Below, piece by piece: positions 21,990 through 33,611 of a stretch of DNA of 64,000 nt. The notes below the pieces were generated by a model. That model was not told the DNA's origin. It did not search any database and worked only from the letters and a program-made list of their open reading frames with translations. How positions within the stretch are numbered: the stretch's first letter is position 1; every line of letters starts with the position of its first letter. The translations under genes and the position numbers were made by a program. Source of the DNA: Puccinellia tenuiflora (Eukaryota > Streptophyta > Magnoliopsida > Poales > Poaceae); contig QRDG01001850.1 in NCBI GenBank assembly GCA_012064385.1, positions 803,841 through 867,840 on the forward strand, written 5' to 3'.

Positions 21990-23700
21990 ATAGGGCGATG
22001 CTAGGCGTCGGTCGGCTGAAAGAAGATGGAAAATCGGTCGTTTCAACTGTGGACCCCAGTCGCTGCTGCATGTGTTGAAGGTCGGTTTCACCATCGTGCA
22101 GTGTACAAATTCTTTCCTAATGTGGGCATGTAGCCCACCAATACTATTTAACCGACGGTAGTACTCACATGCTGTAGGCTAGCTTCACCCAAGATACACG
22201 TAAAATTGCATTTGTTACGTAAGAGTACATTATCTTATAAGACTAAGTGGATTAAAAAATCACGGATGCAACAAAAAAAACTTGTACAGTAAAAATCATA
22301 AAATTAGAGCTTATATGTTAATACAATATTTGCAACAATACTTAGGTGCATCGTTGTGAGTGTATCCGCAACAAAATACTCACAAGTTTGTATTTCCATC
22401 AAAACATTTGTAGCAAGTGTCTAGAAAACGTTACAACATCTCGCATGCGTTTTCTCCTTGAAATAGACTTTTGTCCCGGTTTATAAATAAAGTCACACGG
22501 TTAGAACGATACAAAGTGACGAGACAACCCTCTTACAAAGCATATTAAGGCCAGCCCTAGCCGTCGATCGGCTGACAACAAGCCTAAAATTGGTCGCCTC
22601 TAGAGCCATTGGATCGAAATCCGACGTCTAGAATCATCTCTTGCACATATTCGCAGTTAACTCCCTCGTTTTTTTGGCATGTCAACCTGTAATACCAATC
22701 TTATTCACATAAACGAAAAGGGTATATCCCAATTGTCCTAGACTTTCCGATATTACAACACATATGTCATTCCGGTGATTTACCACATGACACAGAGGAT
22801 TGCAACAAAACTCGTCACCCTCTCATACAGAAAAAAGTACTATTACAACAAATTCATTGCGAACATTCAAACAAAATTAATGCTACAAAATAAGTGGTTA
22901 AACAACATTGTTGTTTCACAACAAAAAGCGGGCAACAACTTCAACAAAAGTCACAAACTATTAAAACAAAAATCCATGTGTTTGTAGCAACACAAAGTGG
23001 TAAACAAGATTTTGTTGTGATGCAGATTAAAATGCACCAAAAATCACCAACTATTTCAACAAAATCCACAAACACTTACAACAACAAAAAACGTCTGTTT
23101 GCAGCATTTCAAAAAAACATGTAAACCATCATCAGTAATCCGAGAAAACACACAACTTGTAGCAAAAACCATTGCAACATTTGTCGCCAGCTTTCCCAAC
23201 AAAATTCATACGTGTTTGGTACATTTTTAAATCGCTCATGCAACATCAAAAATTTTGGAGAAACTCGAACTTGTGGCAAACACCAAAATAAACATTGCAA
23301 CATTTGATGTCTTCTTTCCCAACAAAATTCATACGCAGTTGGTACATTTTGAAATCACTCATGCAACATAAAAAATCTGGGAGAAACACGAACTTGTGAC
23401 AAACGCTCAGATAAACATTACAACATCTCGCGTGTACTTTCGTTACAAAACTCACATTCGTTTGTTACAAAATTATTGAATGTGTGCAACATTAAAAATA
23501 TCACCCAAAAAAATAGTTGAATCATCTTCCATGGCGGACCAATTTTTTCCGATTTGGCGTCGCCGGCCACAAATCAGCCTAGACGGAGCCCCGTAGGTGC
23601 TAGATCGAGCAACCCCGGTCCCGTTCCCACTGGATCCACATCTTTTTGGAATTGGGATGGTAGAAGGAAGTAATGTTTCCATGGTCATGGCTATTGTTGA
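21990..23700. mobile_element. AT-rich, probably non-autonomous MULE-like segment
   Basis: Two related GTCGATCGGCTGA-type blocks (22010-22050 and 22565-22600), each followed by AA.TCGGTCG/AATTGGTCG, look like partial terminal sequences. The interior is dense in CAACAAAA and GCAACA motifs and ends near a GGCGACGCC-like GC block (about 23560). No transposase is present. Assignment to the Mutator superfamily rests on resemblance to cereal repeats of this style and is tentative. Confidence 0.35.
23170..23500. repeat. Tandem repeat, 123-bp period, about 2.7 copies
   Basis: The start motif CATTGCAACATTTG occurs at 23170 and 23293, and as CATTACAACATCTC at 23416, an exact 123-base spacing both times. 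Each unit includes CCCAACAAAATTCATACG, a block close to TTGGTACATTTT.AAATC (GTTTGGTACATTTTTAAATC in the first), and GAAAC.CGAACTTGTG. The third copy is shortened and diverged. Confidence 0.85.
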
Positions 23701-23872
23701 GCTTCAAATGGAGGCATCCATGGGACAGGATGTGAGAGTATAGGGGCACTGGGCAGAGGGGAGCACATCGGTTTGTGATAGTCTGCCTCTAGGCCTTGTC
23801 TGAGCGTTCACCGTCGCGGTCCTGTACTGCTGGTACATCTCTCCAAAATATCAAAACTTAGTAAAGTTGCTA

Positions 23873-23967
23873 CTCCCTCCGATCCATAATAATTGTCGGC
23901 AACTTAGTACAAAAGTTAGACTAGCTTAGTACTAAATCTCCGATACTTATTATTGGATCGGAGTGAG
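23873..23967. mobile_element. Stowaway MITE, 95 bp
   Basis: Inverted termini CTCCCTCCGATCC and, as reverse complement of the right end, CTCACTCCGATCC, flanked on both sides by TA (23871-23872 and 23968-23969). These are Tc1/Mariner-type features typical of cereal Stowaway elements. Confidence 0.88.
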
Positions 23968-23969
23968 TA

Positions 23970-24850
23970 TATGTTGCATTAGTCCTGACGTCTCATGTGT
24001 TTTCTAACATTGCATGCAGCCTAGTTTAAAAAAGAAATGATTATGTGCATACACGTGCTAGCTCGTAGGCCCATTTGAAAGAGAGAGAAATTTTAGTACT
24101 AACTCGCAACGATCAGACAGACAAAGGTAACACGCTTGTATTGCCCCAACAGTATGACTCGGCCCATCCACATGTACGCTCGCGCTAGCGATCAAGGCGA
24201 CCGATCCGAAGCAAGCGATCGGTCTCATAAGCCAGAAAGAATAGGAAAAACATTTTCTCCTAACAGTGCTTCTTTCCATCGGAATGGTTAAGTCAGTTTC
24301 TCTAGAAGCATAAGCTAAAAAGAAGTGACCTGTCACACCCCACACACCGAGGATTCTAGCAAGCAGCACAGGTCACCACCGTAGAAACTGGCCGGTGGGA
24401 GCTTGTTCATTTTTTTTGGTTCACAAAGGCTGCTGTTACTTCCAATCCAGTAAAAAAAATAAACTAGCTGAAACCGGTTAAACCGTGTTTGCCCCACTAG
24501 CCGCCGTACCCGGTGCCGGTGTAGATGAGAGAAGCTAGGGACGGCAGAGCTAACATTAGTTAACACCAACGCTGCTTCATTTTCTGATACCTTCCAATCC
24601 CTCAGCATCAGGTTTTTGCCACTACTAATCTGTGCATTCAGATTGACTTCTGCGCTACTGAGCGAAGACATCCTATGATCCTTCCAGAAAGATTCGACTT
24701 ACTAAAATTTATCTCGATGAAACACCTCTCTCCGTTCGGGAAGCTTTCTCTCACTTATAAAGTAGACTATTGACATTTATTTATTGAGTACTGCAGTAGT
24801 TCTTCATGTGTTGACATTTAATTTCAGTTATTGTCACTTATAAAGTGTAG
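23970..24850. other. Unassigned intergenic DNA
   Basis: No credible gene. Frames on the minus strand near 24058-24671 have no domain and no supporting splice context. Confidence 0.5.
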
Positions 24851-24852
24851 TA

Positions 24853-24975
24853 CTCCCTCCGTTCTAAATTAGTTGTCTTCCATTTGTCAAAAAGTGGATG
24901 TATCTATACTTATAACATGTCTAGATACATCCACTTTTTGGTAAATAGAAGACAACTAATTTGGAACGGAGGGAG
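24853..24975. mobile_element. Stowaway MITE, 123 bp
   Basis: Near-perfect palindrome with termini CTCCCTCCGTTCTAAATTAG and the matching complement at the right end. It is flanked by TA (24851-24852 and 24976-24977). The long hairpin arms run nearly to the centre. Confidence 0.93.
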
Positions 24976-25183
24976 TAGTTAGCATTTGGCAGTAAAGATT
25001 GTGCAAATTTTGATCACACGGGACAAAGTATCTCTTCATTGATTGATAAGTTGTGACGAGTCATCACAACTGATTGATTACCATGGTAGTCATCAGGTTC
25101 ACTCATGACAAAGGAAGACTGAGGGAGTGAGGCAACAGAAAATTGCATTGAATTATACGAGATGGGAACAGTACGGGCAGGCG

Positions 25184-25189
25184 TTTATT
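25184..25189 (-). terminator. Polyadenylation signal of sucrose synthase
   Basis: AATAAA on the minus strand, 185 bases after the stop codon. Cleavage would fall near 25160, giving a 3' UTR of about 210 bases. Confidence 0.7.
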
Positions 25190-25373
25190 GAAGGCAACAT
25201 ATGCAGCTAGCGGGAACTAGCGAGCACTGCCGAAAACCACACAGAAGTGCCGAGACATCAAAGCACACAATGACACAACACAGCCCCACAATAGACCAAA
25301 TGGAAACTACTACGGCAGAAAATAAATCGCAGCCAACACTTCGCCCAATGAAGGCGCCTCTTCGTGCCCCGCG

Positions 25374-28300
25374 CTAATCATCGGTGTTCTCGCCGTCGAC
25401 AGCCAATGGAACTGTCGCGACCTGCATTCAAGAGAAAAAAAAGGCACAAGACGTAAGTGAGTGAGCGTGCCGAAATGGAGGTGCATGTACATTGCTCATT
25501 GACAGTCAGGAAACTTACCAGGCTGCGGTACTTCAGAGCGTAGAACATCTCGAGGTAACGGCGAGTCCCACGCCTCTCAAGGTTGCTCATGTATTTCCAG
25601 AATCCGTACACGCCGGTCAGGGTCATCAGCCTCTCCGAGTACAGCTTCCAGGTGTACCTGAACATTGTGAAATTATAGGATCAATATTTGCTCAGAGAAA
25701 GATGGAGCCAGACACTAATATCTGGCATGACAACCCTTGCACAATCGATGATAATTTCTTGGGTATATTAACATTCAACAATAGTAGATTGCAAGAACAG
25801 AATACGTACTTCTCATAAATTCTCTTCAGGCCTCCTTCGGACATTTTGTCCCAGTAGGTTGGATCGGCCGTGGACTTCTCAAAGAAGTTGACCAGGATAT
25901 CTGCAGCCTTGTCACTGTGGTAAGGATCGATGTGCAAACCAGACACACCATCCACAATGATTTCAGCAGGGCCACCATGGCATGTCGCAATTGTAGGCAA
26001 ACCACATGTCATGGCCTCGATGACAGTCAGGCCAAATGCTTCATAGAATGCAGGCTAAAAACAGTTGAAACAAGAGTTTAGTACGCTGCAACCTCAAGGC
26101 TGTTTTCTTTTCTCAAAATGCAATTACGGTAGAATATGGCATGGCATGTGTATACCTGCACAAATGCTCCCTTGGTGTCACAAATGTAGCGGTACAACTC
26201 TCCGTTGCGAACACGGTTCATCTGAGCTGAGATCCACCGGATATGGCCCTTCAGCTTGTACTCCTCAATGAGGCTGTACATCCTTTTGAACTCAGCCTGC
26301 TCCTCCCTATCCTTGGACTCCTTGCCATGGTCACCAGCAACAATCACAAGGTTTGCCAAATCCTTTAGGTGAGCGTTCTTACCGAACATCTCAACCAAGC
26401 CTGTCATGTTCTTCACACGGTCAAGGCGTGCCATTGAGAAGATGATCGGCTTGTTCTTGTCCTTCAATACAAACCTGTAAATATTTAAAACAACATTTGA
26501 AAGTAAGCACTTGTAAGAAGTTTAAGCCAACAAAAGTTAGGTACTGCCACCAAACAAAGGTTCCATAGACTGAGCTACATCAGAAACACATGAGTGCTGA
26601 TTTGTGTAACTGGTTGACAAATAACAGCAGTACAATCAGAAGTACAGTACTCACTTGTGTTCAGCGTTCTCAACATCACTGTAAAGGAGATCCTCAATCT
26701 CAGAGTGGAAGGCAGTAAGCCTCTTGTCGGTTTCAGTGTATGGGAAGTAGACGCTCATGTCTGCTCCAGGAGAGACAATGTTGAACTTAGGGTCGAACAC
26801 GTCAATCCCATGGACAACACGGTAGAGATCAGGAAGGGTGAAAGCAATGTGGGACTCATATTGGCCCACGCTATCCTTGCTGTAGAAAGGAATGAAGGAA
26901 GCATAAGATAAATGTTTTGCTACCACTACATCCAGCAATATTCTGCAGAAAGTATGTAGAGTTTACCTTCCAGCAATTTCCTGGAATGTGCTGGTGATGA
27001 TGAAATCGGCCTGATTCATGGCAATAATGTCAGCAGTGAACTGGCATGAGAAATGGTATTGGCTGTCGAATTTGTCCAAATATATGTCTGAGTTGGGGTA
27101 CTTGGTTTTCTCCAAAGCATGGGCAATGGTGCACTGTATTCATGTAGAAGATAATCATAAGTAAGTTCTCTAACTGAAAACAAACAAAAGATCAAGACAC
27201 TCAATGACAACAAAACACACCTGGGTAACTCCCAACTTATGCGCAAGCAGAGTGGCGACAAGGTTACCGTCACTGTAGTTGCCAATGATTAGATCAGGCT
27301 TGGTCTGCATTTCTCTCATGAGTTCGTTTGCAACATCCTGTAGCAACATGTATGATCTCAGAATATGCATACTATGTTCAGCTCTGTAAGACGCTCTATC
27401 AAATAAAGCATTTACCTCAGTGTATGTCTCCAGGTATGGCCAGACATCAAAACGCGAGATCCACTTACGGAGGATCCCATTCTCAGTTCTGAATGGAACA
27501 CGGAGAATGTCAGTGTGCTCAGTTCCAATAACCTTCTCCAGCCGCTGGCCACATGTAGTTCCAACAGCATCAGGCAACAACCTGGTTACCTGCATAAAAT
27601 AAAATTAGGTGAGCACTTCTACAGTTCTACTCAGTCACTCACAATGAACTGGCAAGGTCTTATGAAACTGGAACATCCAGCATTGTTATCTCAAACATAC
27701 AATGAGGATCTTAGGGGTTATGTCAAGGCCTTGCTGCTTAATCCTTAGAAGCATCTCATTCTCCAAAGCACGGACTTGATCCAAGATGTACACAACCTGT
27801 AAACCAATAGCATGTCAGATCAAAACTAGAAAGGGTGGAAGTACCAGCTAACAGAAAATTAGATTTAGGTAGCCTTGCCTGGCCACCGGTATCAGGGTAT
27901 CCCAACACATTGGATTGTGCAAAGTATCCATGTGGAGACAGGATAACAACATTGAACATCATCGGTATAGTTCCCAAGGAACTTCTCCAAGCTGGCCGGA
28001 TCAGGGGCCTCAAGCAGATCAAGAAGCAAGTGGATGGTGTCATGTACATGCTTTGCGGTGTCACCCCAACCCTTCTCCAAGCCAAGCTCTTGGAACCTGC
28101 ACTCAAATGATGAAGAAATTATGAGCTATTCCATTTGCAGTAATTTAACCTGAGCTAAGTGGTAAGGGAAATTTATAAATAAATACCTGTGGTTGAACTC
28201 AGAGCAAGGGGTGTCTTCAGGGATGCTAGTTAGATACTCTTCTGCCTTTCTAAGGGCTGACTGGAGCCCCCGAAGAGTCTGAATTCTGTCGTTTAGCATC

Positions 28301-29566
28301 ATTGTCTGTAATTGAAAACACCATCTTGTTACTGATGAAACATTGATCAAATCATTAAGTAGTTTTTTGAAGGGTGTCAGGTTGGAAGCTTACCGTGCCC
28401 TTGTAGTTATGGGCTTTCAGGAAGTTCAGTAGTGGGTAGAGGCTCTCCTTGTCCTGGAACAACTTGGAAGACAGGTGACGGTTAAGGAACTGCACGCCAT
28501 TTCCAATGGACTTGGACATGGAAGGACGTGGGAAGGAAGCATTGAAGGGCTCAAAATCAAGCTCAAGCACAAACTTGCTGCTGGCACTGTTGTCAAGAAA
28601 AGATATAAAAATCACATAAGATTATTTACTAAAAGTAGAATGTACAGTTTGTGCCTAAAAATGCTGAGATTTCATCCTGGAACTTACTGTTCATCAACAA
28701 GCTGCTCCTTGAATGCTAGGTACTCAGAAACTGTCAGCTCCTCCACGGCCAGCTCACTAACATTCACCCGTATGTAGTCCCAGACACCAGGCCTGGGCCT
28801 GATGGCAAGTGCAACCCATGGGGGCAGCACAATTGCTTCCTACATTGAACTCAAGGAAACAAATTAGATTGTCTGGTATACAAATTTCAATTGGCAAGCA
28901 CTTAAGTTAGGCATGTCGCCGATGTTACCTGAGCAGCACGGATAATGTCTTCAAAGGGTGCATACTTCTCCTTGTCAGACTCATACAAGGCGTCAAACTC
29001 AGTGAGCAGCTGGTGGCGCTGAAGCATTCCTTTGCCCTGGTGAACATACCTGCAAAGAGTGGTATTTGAGAAAAAGAAACAGTGGTTGTATCTCATATTC
29101 TTCCTGTAGCAGAACTATGTAAACAGCACTACTGCACTACATTGTATACAAGAGTATACTGAAGTCCAGCTAAGACACAAAACAATATTTCAACATGATC
29201 CAAACTCCTATGGTGGAGCTCACGGAAAATCACATGATCCAAACTCCTATGGTGGAGCTCACGGAAAATCATTACAGGACAATATACTAATCCCGACTAA
29301 TGTAAAATCAAGGGTTCGAACTTATGCATGCATCTACTTGTCTATTATTCATCTTGCTGCGCTACAAACTAACTTGAGACAAGTATGATGAAATTTATAC
29401 CATGTCAACATTTTTTGGTAGCATAGCAGAGGTTATTTCCCATACAGGTAGGCACGTTCTGAGAATCTTACTTGGAAAAGAGCGCAATGAGCTCATTAGG
29501 ATGGGAGGAGAAGGTGGCACCAAGGCGGTCCCGGAGACTGTGGAGACGAGTCAGCTTGGCAGCCAT
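25374..29566 (-). CDS. SUS: Sucrose synthase (UDP-dependent), 15 coding exons, one-base frameshift in exon 7
   Basis: Cytosolic enzyme that reversibly splits sucrose with UDP to UDP-glucose and fructose, feeding starch and cell-wall synthesis. Coding exons (minus strand): 29566-29472, 29049-28929, 28839-28688, 28586-28394, 28305-28187, 28096-27879, 27796-27701, 27589-27416, 27337-27221, 27133-26967, 26879-26655, 26474-26156, 26054-25810, 25657-25519, 25421-25374. The N-terminus MAAKLTRLHSLRDRLG carries the Ser10 kinase site. The GT-B region shows GYPDTGGQ, FSMARLDRVKNMTG and the E-x7-E motif EAFGLTVIE. Without the lesion the protein is 808 residues, normal for the family. One extra base in the C run 27973-27975 shifts the frame after Gly268 and stops translation at 27892-27894, removing the catalytic half. 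All other junctions keep phase, so this is either a recent loss or a sequencing error. The C-terminal AVDGE tail suggests the SUS1/Sh1-like group. Confidence 0.95.
27877..27878 (-). other. GC donor of a GC-AG intron in sucrose synthase
   Basis: Exon 7 (as numbered among coding exons) ends GGCCAG and the intron begins GCAAGG instead of GT. The acceptor at 27797-27798 is a normal AG. The strong CAG/GCAAG match is the usual context of functional GC-AG introns. It also keeps the conserved GGQVVYILDQVR join in frame. Confidence 0.85.
29193..29270. repeat. Perfect 39-bp tandem duplication in a sucrose synthase intron
   Basis: The 39-base unit beginning ACATGATCCAAACTCC at 29193 is repeated without change at 29232. 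It lies in the intron between the first two coding exons. Perfect identity points to a recent event. Confidence 0.97.
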
Positions 29567-29581
29567 GGCTCAGGACACAAA

Positions 29582-30545
29582 ACTGCAGAGCAAGGTACTG
29601 ATTAGCAGTTACCCCTGAGGAATCAGAACATTTGCACAACAAATCGAGTAGATCATGGTGCAGCAACAACACTAATCACATCATCACACCACACAAAAGA
29701 AGTACTGGAATTCTAAAAAAACATAAAGTCAAGTAAAACTGTGTGATTAATCTCAGCTAAAACTTTTACAAGACTAGTAATCTTTCAGATCGACGATAGC
29801 AAAGTAACGGAAAGATACGGCAACTACTAATCTTGCACCAAACAAAATCATATACTGAATAGACACCAAACAAATCGTTCTCTGAAGATGTTTCCAGCAA
29901 GAAAAACAGGCACCAACTTTAGCAGATGGGTGTACAGATTTTTCAGATTATTGGTGCCATTAAACTGAACAAATGTCAGCCGAAACCCAAATACATTCCA
30001 GTAAAAAAAATCAAAACGGTTTCCCTCCCTTCTGCGCTCGTCATCCACCGAAAGGCACAAAAAAAATCAGGGTTTTCTTACTTTCAAGAGTACCAAAATT
30101 TTCTAACTGACTCTGGTAAGAAAAGATTGGGGGGAAAGTGGAAGAGTCCGCTCATAAACCACTAGGGGACATCAGAAAGCTCCACAGGCAAGCAATCTAG
30201 GACGGATTCGGGTGAGAGAACCCAGCAAGAACATGTCAGCAAAATCCAGGCGAGATTGAGCTGACGACCCACCAAAGACCAACAAGAAGAGCAGGAAAAC
30301 CCCCCAAAACACACCGGAGCAGCGATCAAGAACGCGGCCGACTACCGGGAGGAGCGGAGCCCAAAAAAAGTGCAAGATTTCTCGGCAGGTAAAGCTAAAA
30401 GAAAAAACGAACCCAAAATCCCAACCCAAGATCAGAGCATGGATGGAACGGGAACAAGTGCTTGACATTACTAGAAGCTTGGGAGACAAAGTACATACCC
30501 GGTGGCGAGGCGTGAGGAAGAGGGGAGAGGTCAAACCAAACGGCG
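29582..30545 (-). other. Sucrose synthase 5' non-coding exon and leader intron
   Basis: A non-coding first exon (about 30545-30499) ends at a GG/GTATGT donor (GT at 30498-30497). The leader intron runs to a CTCTGCAG acceptor (AG at 29584-29583). Sixteen bases of leader then precede the ATG at 29566. A leader intron of about 0.9 kb in this position is usual in plant sucrose synthases, where it boosts expression. Pyrimidine-rich stretches precede the acceptor. Confidence 0.8.
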
Positions 30546-30574
30546 GAGGGTTTCTCCAAGATCCAGAGCGGGCC

Positions 30575-30582
30575 AATAAATA
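30575..30582 (-). promoter_or_regulatory. Probable TATA box of sucrose synthase
   Basis: TATTTATT on the minus strand (in CTATTTATTGGC), about 76 bases before the end of the non-coding exon. It puts the transcription start near 30545. A weak-consensus TATA, chosen for position. Confidence 0.5.
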
Positions 30583-30599
30583 GACGGGAGAAAAACCCC

Positions 30600-32270
30600 A
30601 GTCGGAGCCGGAGGAGGGACAGGTGGTGGCGGCTAACTGGAGTTGTAGTGTGGTACTGGTAGGACCTTGAGCTATACTAACATAGGAGTAGTGGGTAACA
30701 ACGGATTATATATCGTGCCCCACCGAATACTACTCTATCTACTAATCCGGTGGCGTCACTAACCACGCATGGTGAGTGCGGGCAAGAATCCAATTAGCAT
30801 ATGCTGGCCCGCCTAATGGCTGTTTTCACCAAAGTTTCAACCTTTTTTCTTTTCTTTTCGAGGATAAGCTGCAGGTTGATCTGGACAGATGCAGAGAGTG
30901 GACTCTGGGACTGGACGGAGATGAACGGGGAGGAAGGAAGCGGATGCTTGCTTCGCTTTTTCAACCTCAAAGTGGATTAGGTAGGGAACAAGTTGGTGAT
31001 CTGACAGCGATGCGCCTAATTGCACCTAGAAACCAACGGATAAGACTGCCTTGGAAAATAAGCAAAAGAGGATTTTCTTCACCTCCTAGCGCTGACAAAG
31101 AGGACCTACCACGGGAAACAGGCATCCTCCTGCTTCTAGAAGCTCTATAGACCCGGAGAGCGCAAAGCTCGTGGCCGGAAACCATGGGGGAAACACCAAG
31201 AACAAGATTACCACCACCAGGTGGCGATTCTTTGGTGCTGTTAGGTATGCATCAGAGATTATCGCCAGGTGCACATCAGAAAAGGACGGAGCATAACGAG
31301 AAAGCGATATTTATATACTACAAAAAGAAAGCATCGGTTCTTGCAAAATGCACCAAAAACTAGCCCGTCCAGACGGACAGCGAGTTCGTGTCGACGGTGC
31401 CGCCTGCGACAACAGACAGCCCTACGTTCCGAACAAGAAGAAGGTAGAGCATCTCTGTGCCGACTGAAATACACAGAGAAGATGCCCAAAAACGCATATC
31501 CTAGTATACTGGAGTACTGATTTGCAGGAAGAAAACACACCCAAACCAAAGAACCCAAAGATCTTTTACATGCTCTGATGACCGGCATTGCACTGATGAA
31601 CATAACAGGAGGGGCACATTACCTCGCAGGAACACGACGGTGTGGGGAAAGATTGCAGTAGCGAATCAGATCAGGATGAGGTGTGTGGCTGATGTGCAGG
31701 ACGGGGAGCGTTTTATAGTGATTATTACTCGTCGTCCTGCCCTGCGCAGCAAGCCATGGTTTTGGATTTGGTTTTTGGTTTTGATGATGGGGTTTAAGTA
31801 CATTCCATTCCCATGGGCGCCGACCCGGGGCCAGACATGGTAAAGCGCGGTGGACGCACGACGCGCGCGGCGCCCCTTCGTCGCGCTTTCCTGCGCTTCC
31901 AAAACCGCGGAAATGGCGTCCGGTTTTGTTCTGCTGCGTCGTCAGTCGAGTCCTGATTCGCCTCCGTTCTTTTTTTACTCTTTCTTGATGTTCAAGCCAT
32001 TTTTTTATCTGGGATGATGGCGAGCGTGATTTGGGGAGGTTTCGGACGGACTGGCTGGTTTTTCTTCCGGGGGAAGAAAGGGAAGTCGCTTTTGCAGCTG
32101 TTTATTTATTGTAAGGGGAGCGGTGACGTGTCGGATTGAATTCCGTGCGAAAACGGCGACCCAACCTTAACCGATGGTGTGGGCCCACAGGCCACGTTGG
32201 CACTTGCGCACGGCACGCAAGACCGGATTTTGGATCTGTTTAGAGACAGACCCTGTATATGTGGAACCCC
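30600..32270. other. Sucrose synthase upstream region; no further gene seen
   Basis: No convincing coding region. Frames on either strand (for example 30776-31150 and 31259-31603) have no domain. The stretch 31820-31900 is CpG-rich. It may include distal promoter elements of the sucrose synthase gene. Confidence 0.45.
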
Positions 32271-32273
32271 TAA

Positions 32274-33608
32274 GAGCATCTCCAACGCCGCGCGCGGGAT
32301 ATACCGGTTGTTTGACGCGCGCGGGGCCGTTTCGCAAACTCCAGGAGACGCGCGAAAAGAACCGCACGCGTGATAACCGTCCAGCGCGCGGGGAAAAGAA
32401 AAACGCGCGCAAATCCCCCAACTGCTGCTGAAATCTCCCGCCGCTCGCGCTCTCTCTCCCGCCCTCGCCCCTCCCGCGCCGCCGCCGGCGAAATTCCGGC
32501 GATGGACGGCCGCTCCGACGTCCCCCCGACCCCTCCCTACCTGCGCGACCCCTCGCTCGCCGGCGCCGCCGCAAACCCTAGCGTGGGATTTGCCACCTCC
32601 ACTGGCGCCGCCGCTCCTCCCGTTGGTCTTGCGCGCGGCCTTTTCATGGCGCCCCGGGCGAACTCCGTCGACGGTGTCGCGCGGGCGCCTGCTGCGCAGC
32701 CGCGCAAGGTCGGCGCCAAGCGGCCGGCGGCGTCGGCGGCGGCACAAAAGGGGAAGAAGGGGGAACCGGCTGCAAAGCGGGTGAGGAAAGTGGCGGCCCC
32801 GCCTCCGCCCATCCAAGTGCCGCCGCCACCGCCCTTCCAAGCGCCGCCGCAACCGGAAGCGCATCTGCCACCCCCGCCTCCGCCCTTCCAAGCGCCGACG
32901 CAACCGGAAGCGGAGCTGCCACCCGACGCGCCCATGGTGTTTGATCAAATGCACACAAGGTATGAATTTTTTTCCTTTCTTTTTTGTTGTTGATTGCTAT
33001 GAAATGTGCATATGTGTAGCAAAATTATAGTTACTTTCACCGTCTTTGTAGTTTGGATGATGATGCATACTTGTCAACCATGGGTGTTGGATCCAACACT
33101 TCTCAATGGTCTCAAAACAATGAAATTCTCAATGGCCTTCGGATGGTGCATTTGAAGGTAGTGGGAACACCGTCCAAGTTGAGAATGGGGCGGTTGAAGA
33201 AGATGCGGGGGAGGATGAAGCAAATGATGGGAAAAGTGATGAGGAGAAAGAAAATAGAGAGGAAGAAGATGATGCATGATCGATGATTGTGGTTTGATGA
33301 ACTATGCGTAGAATTTGAACTATGTCATGTATTCATTCTATATTTGAACTATCATGTTGGTTTGCATATTTATTCTACGCAATGTATTTATCTATATTTG
33401 AACTATCATATTGGTTTCATTTTTGTCTAGCGCCGCCTAGCCGCGCGCGCTGGAGTTTTTGGGCGTCCGCTGGAGCGCTGCGTTTCGGCGCGCTAAACTA
33501 TAGCACGGCTAGAAAAGCAAAACCAGCGCGCCGCGCCCGAAAATGCCTTTTTGGCGCTGGATACAAAATATAGCGCACGGCGCCGAAGCGCGTATGTTGG
33601 AGATGCTC
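32274..33608 (+). mobile_element. Harbinger/PIF-type DNA transposon, non-autonomous, 1335 bp
   Basis: Inverted termini GAGCATCTCCAAC (left) and GTTGGAGATGCTC (right, its exact complement), bounded by TAA on each side (32271-32273 and 33609-33611). TAA is the Harbinger target duplication. The ends are GC-rich with GCGCGC-type subterminal strings. No DDE transposase is present; it carries only the two-exon acidic/proline-rich ORF listed separately. Confidence 0.92.
32502..33277 (+). pseudogene. Proline-rich then acidic protein gene carried by the Harbinger element
   Basis: Exon 1 from ATG at 32502 encodes an Ala/Pro-rich protein with a basic KKGEPAAKRVRKV stretch (nuclear-localisation-like). 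Two diverged proline-rich repeats (PPPPFQAPPQPEAHLPP and PPPPFQAPTQPEAELPP) follow. It ends near a donor around 32958. Exon 2 starts near 33050 (LDDDAYLSTMGVGSNTSQWS). One base seems lost near 33144: the frame that runs to TGA at 33277 is strongly acidic (DEEKENREEEDDA), as expected for the C-terminus. The function is unknown. It may be a remnant of the Harbinger ORF1 protein or captured sequence. Confidence 0.55.
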
Positions 33609-33611
33609 TAA

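Noticed and set aside
24058..24671. Minus-strand gene upstream of the Stowaway MITE
   Set aside because: Two short frames without domains, starts or splice sites that make sense.
30776..31603. A second gene upstream of sucrose synthase
   Set aside because: Open frames on both strands are unrelated to any known family and have no promoter or splice support.
32106..32954. Minus-strand 282-codon frame across the Harbinger element
   Set aside because: It spans the element's terminus and the outside DNA and is Arg/Gly-rich shadow of the plus-strand ORF.
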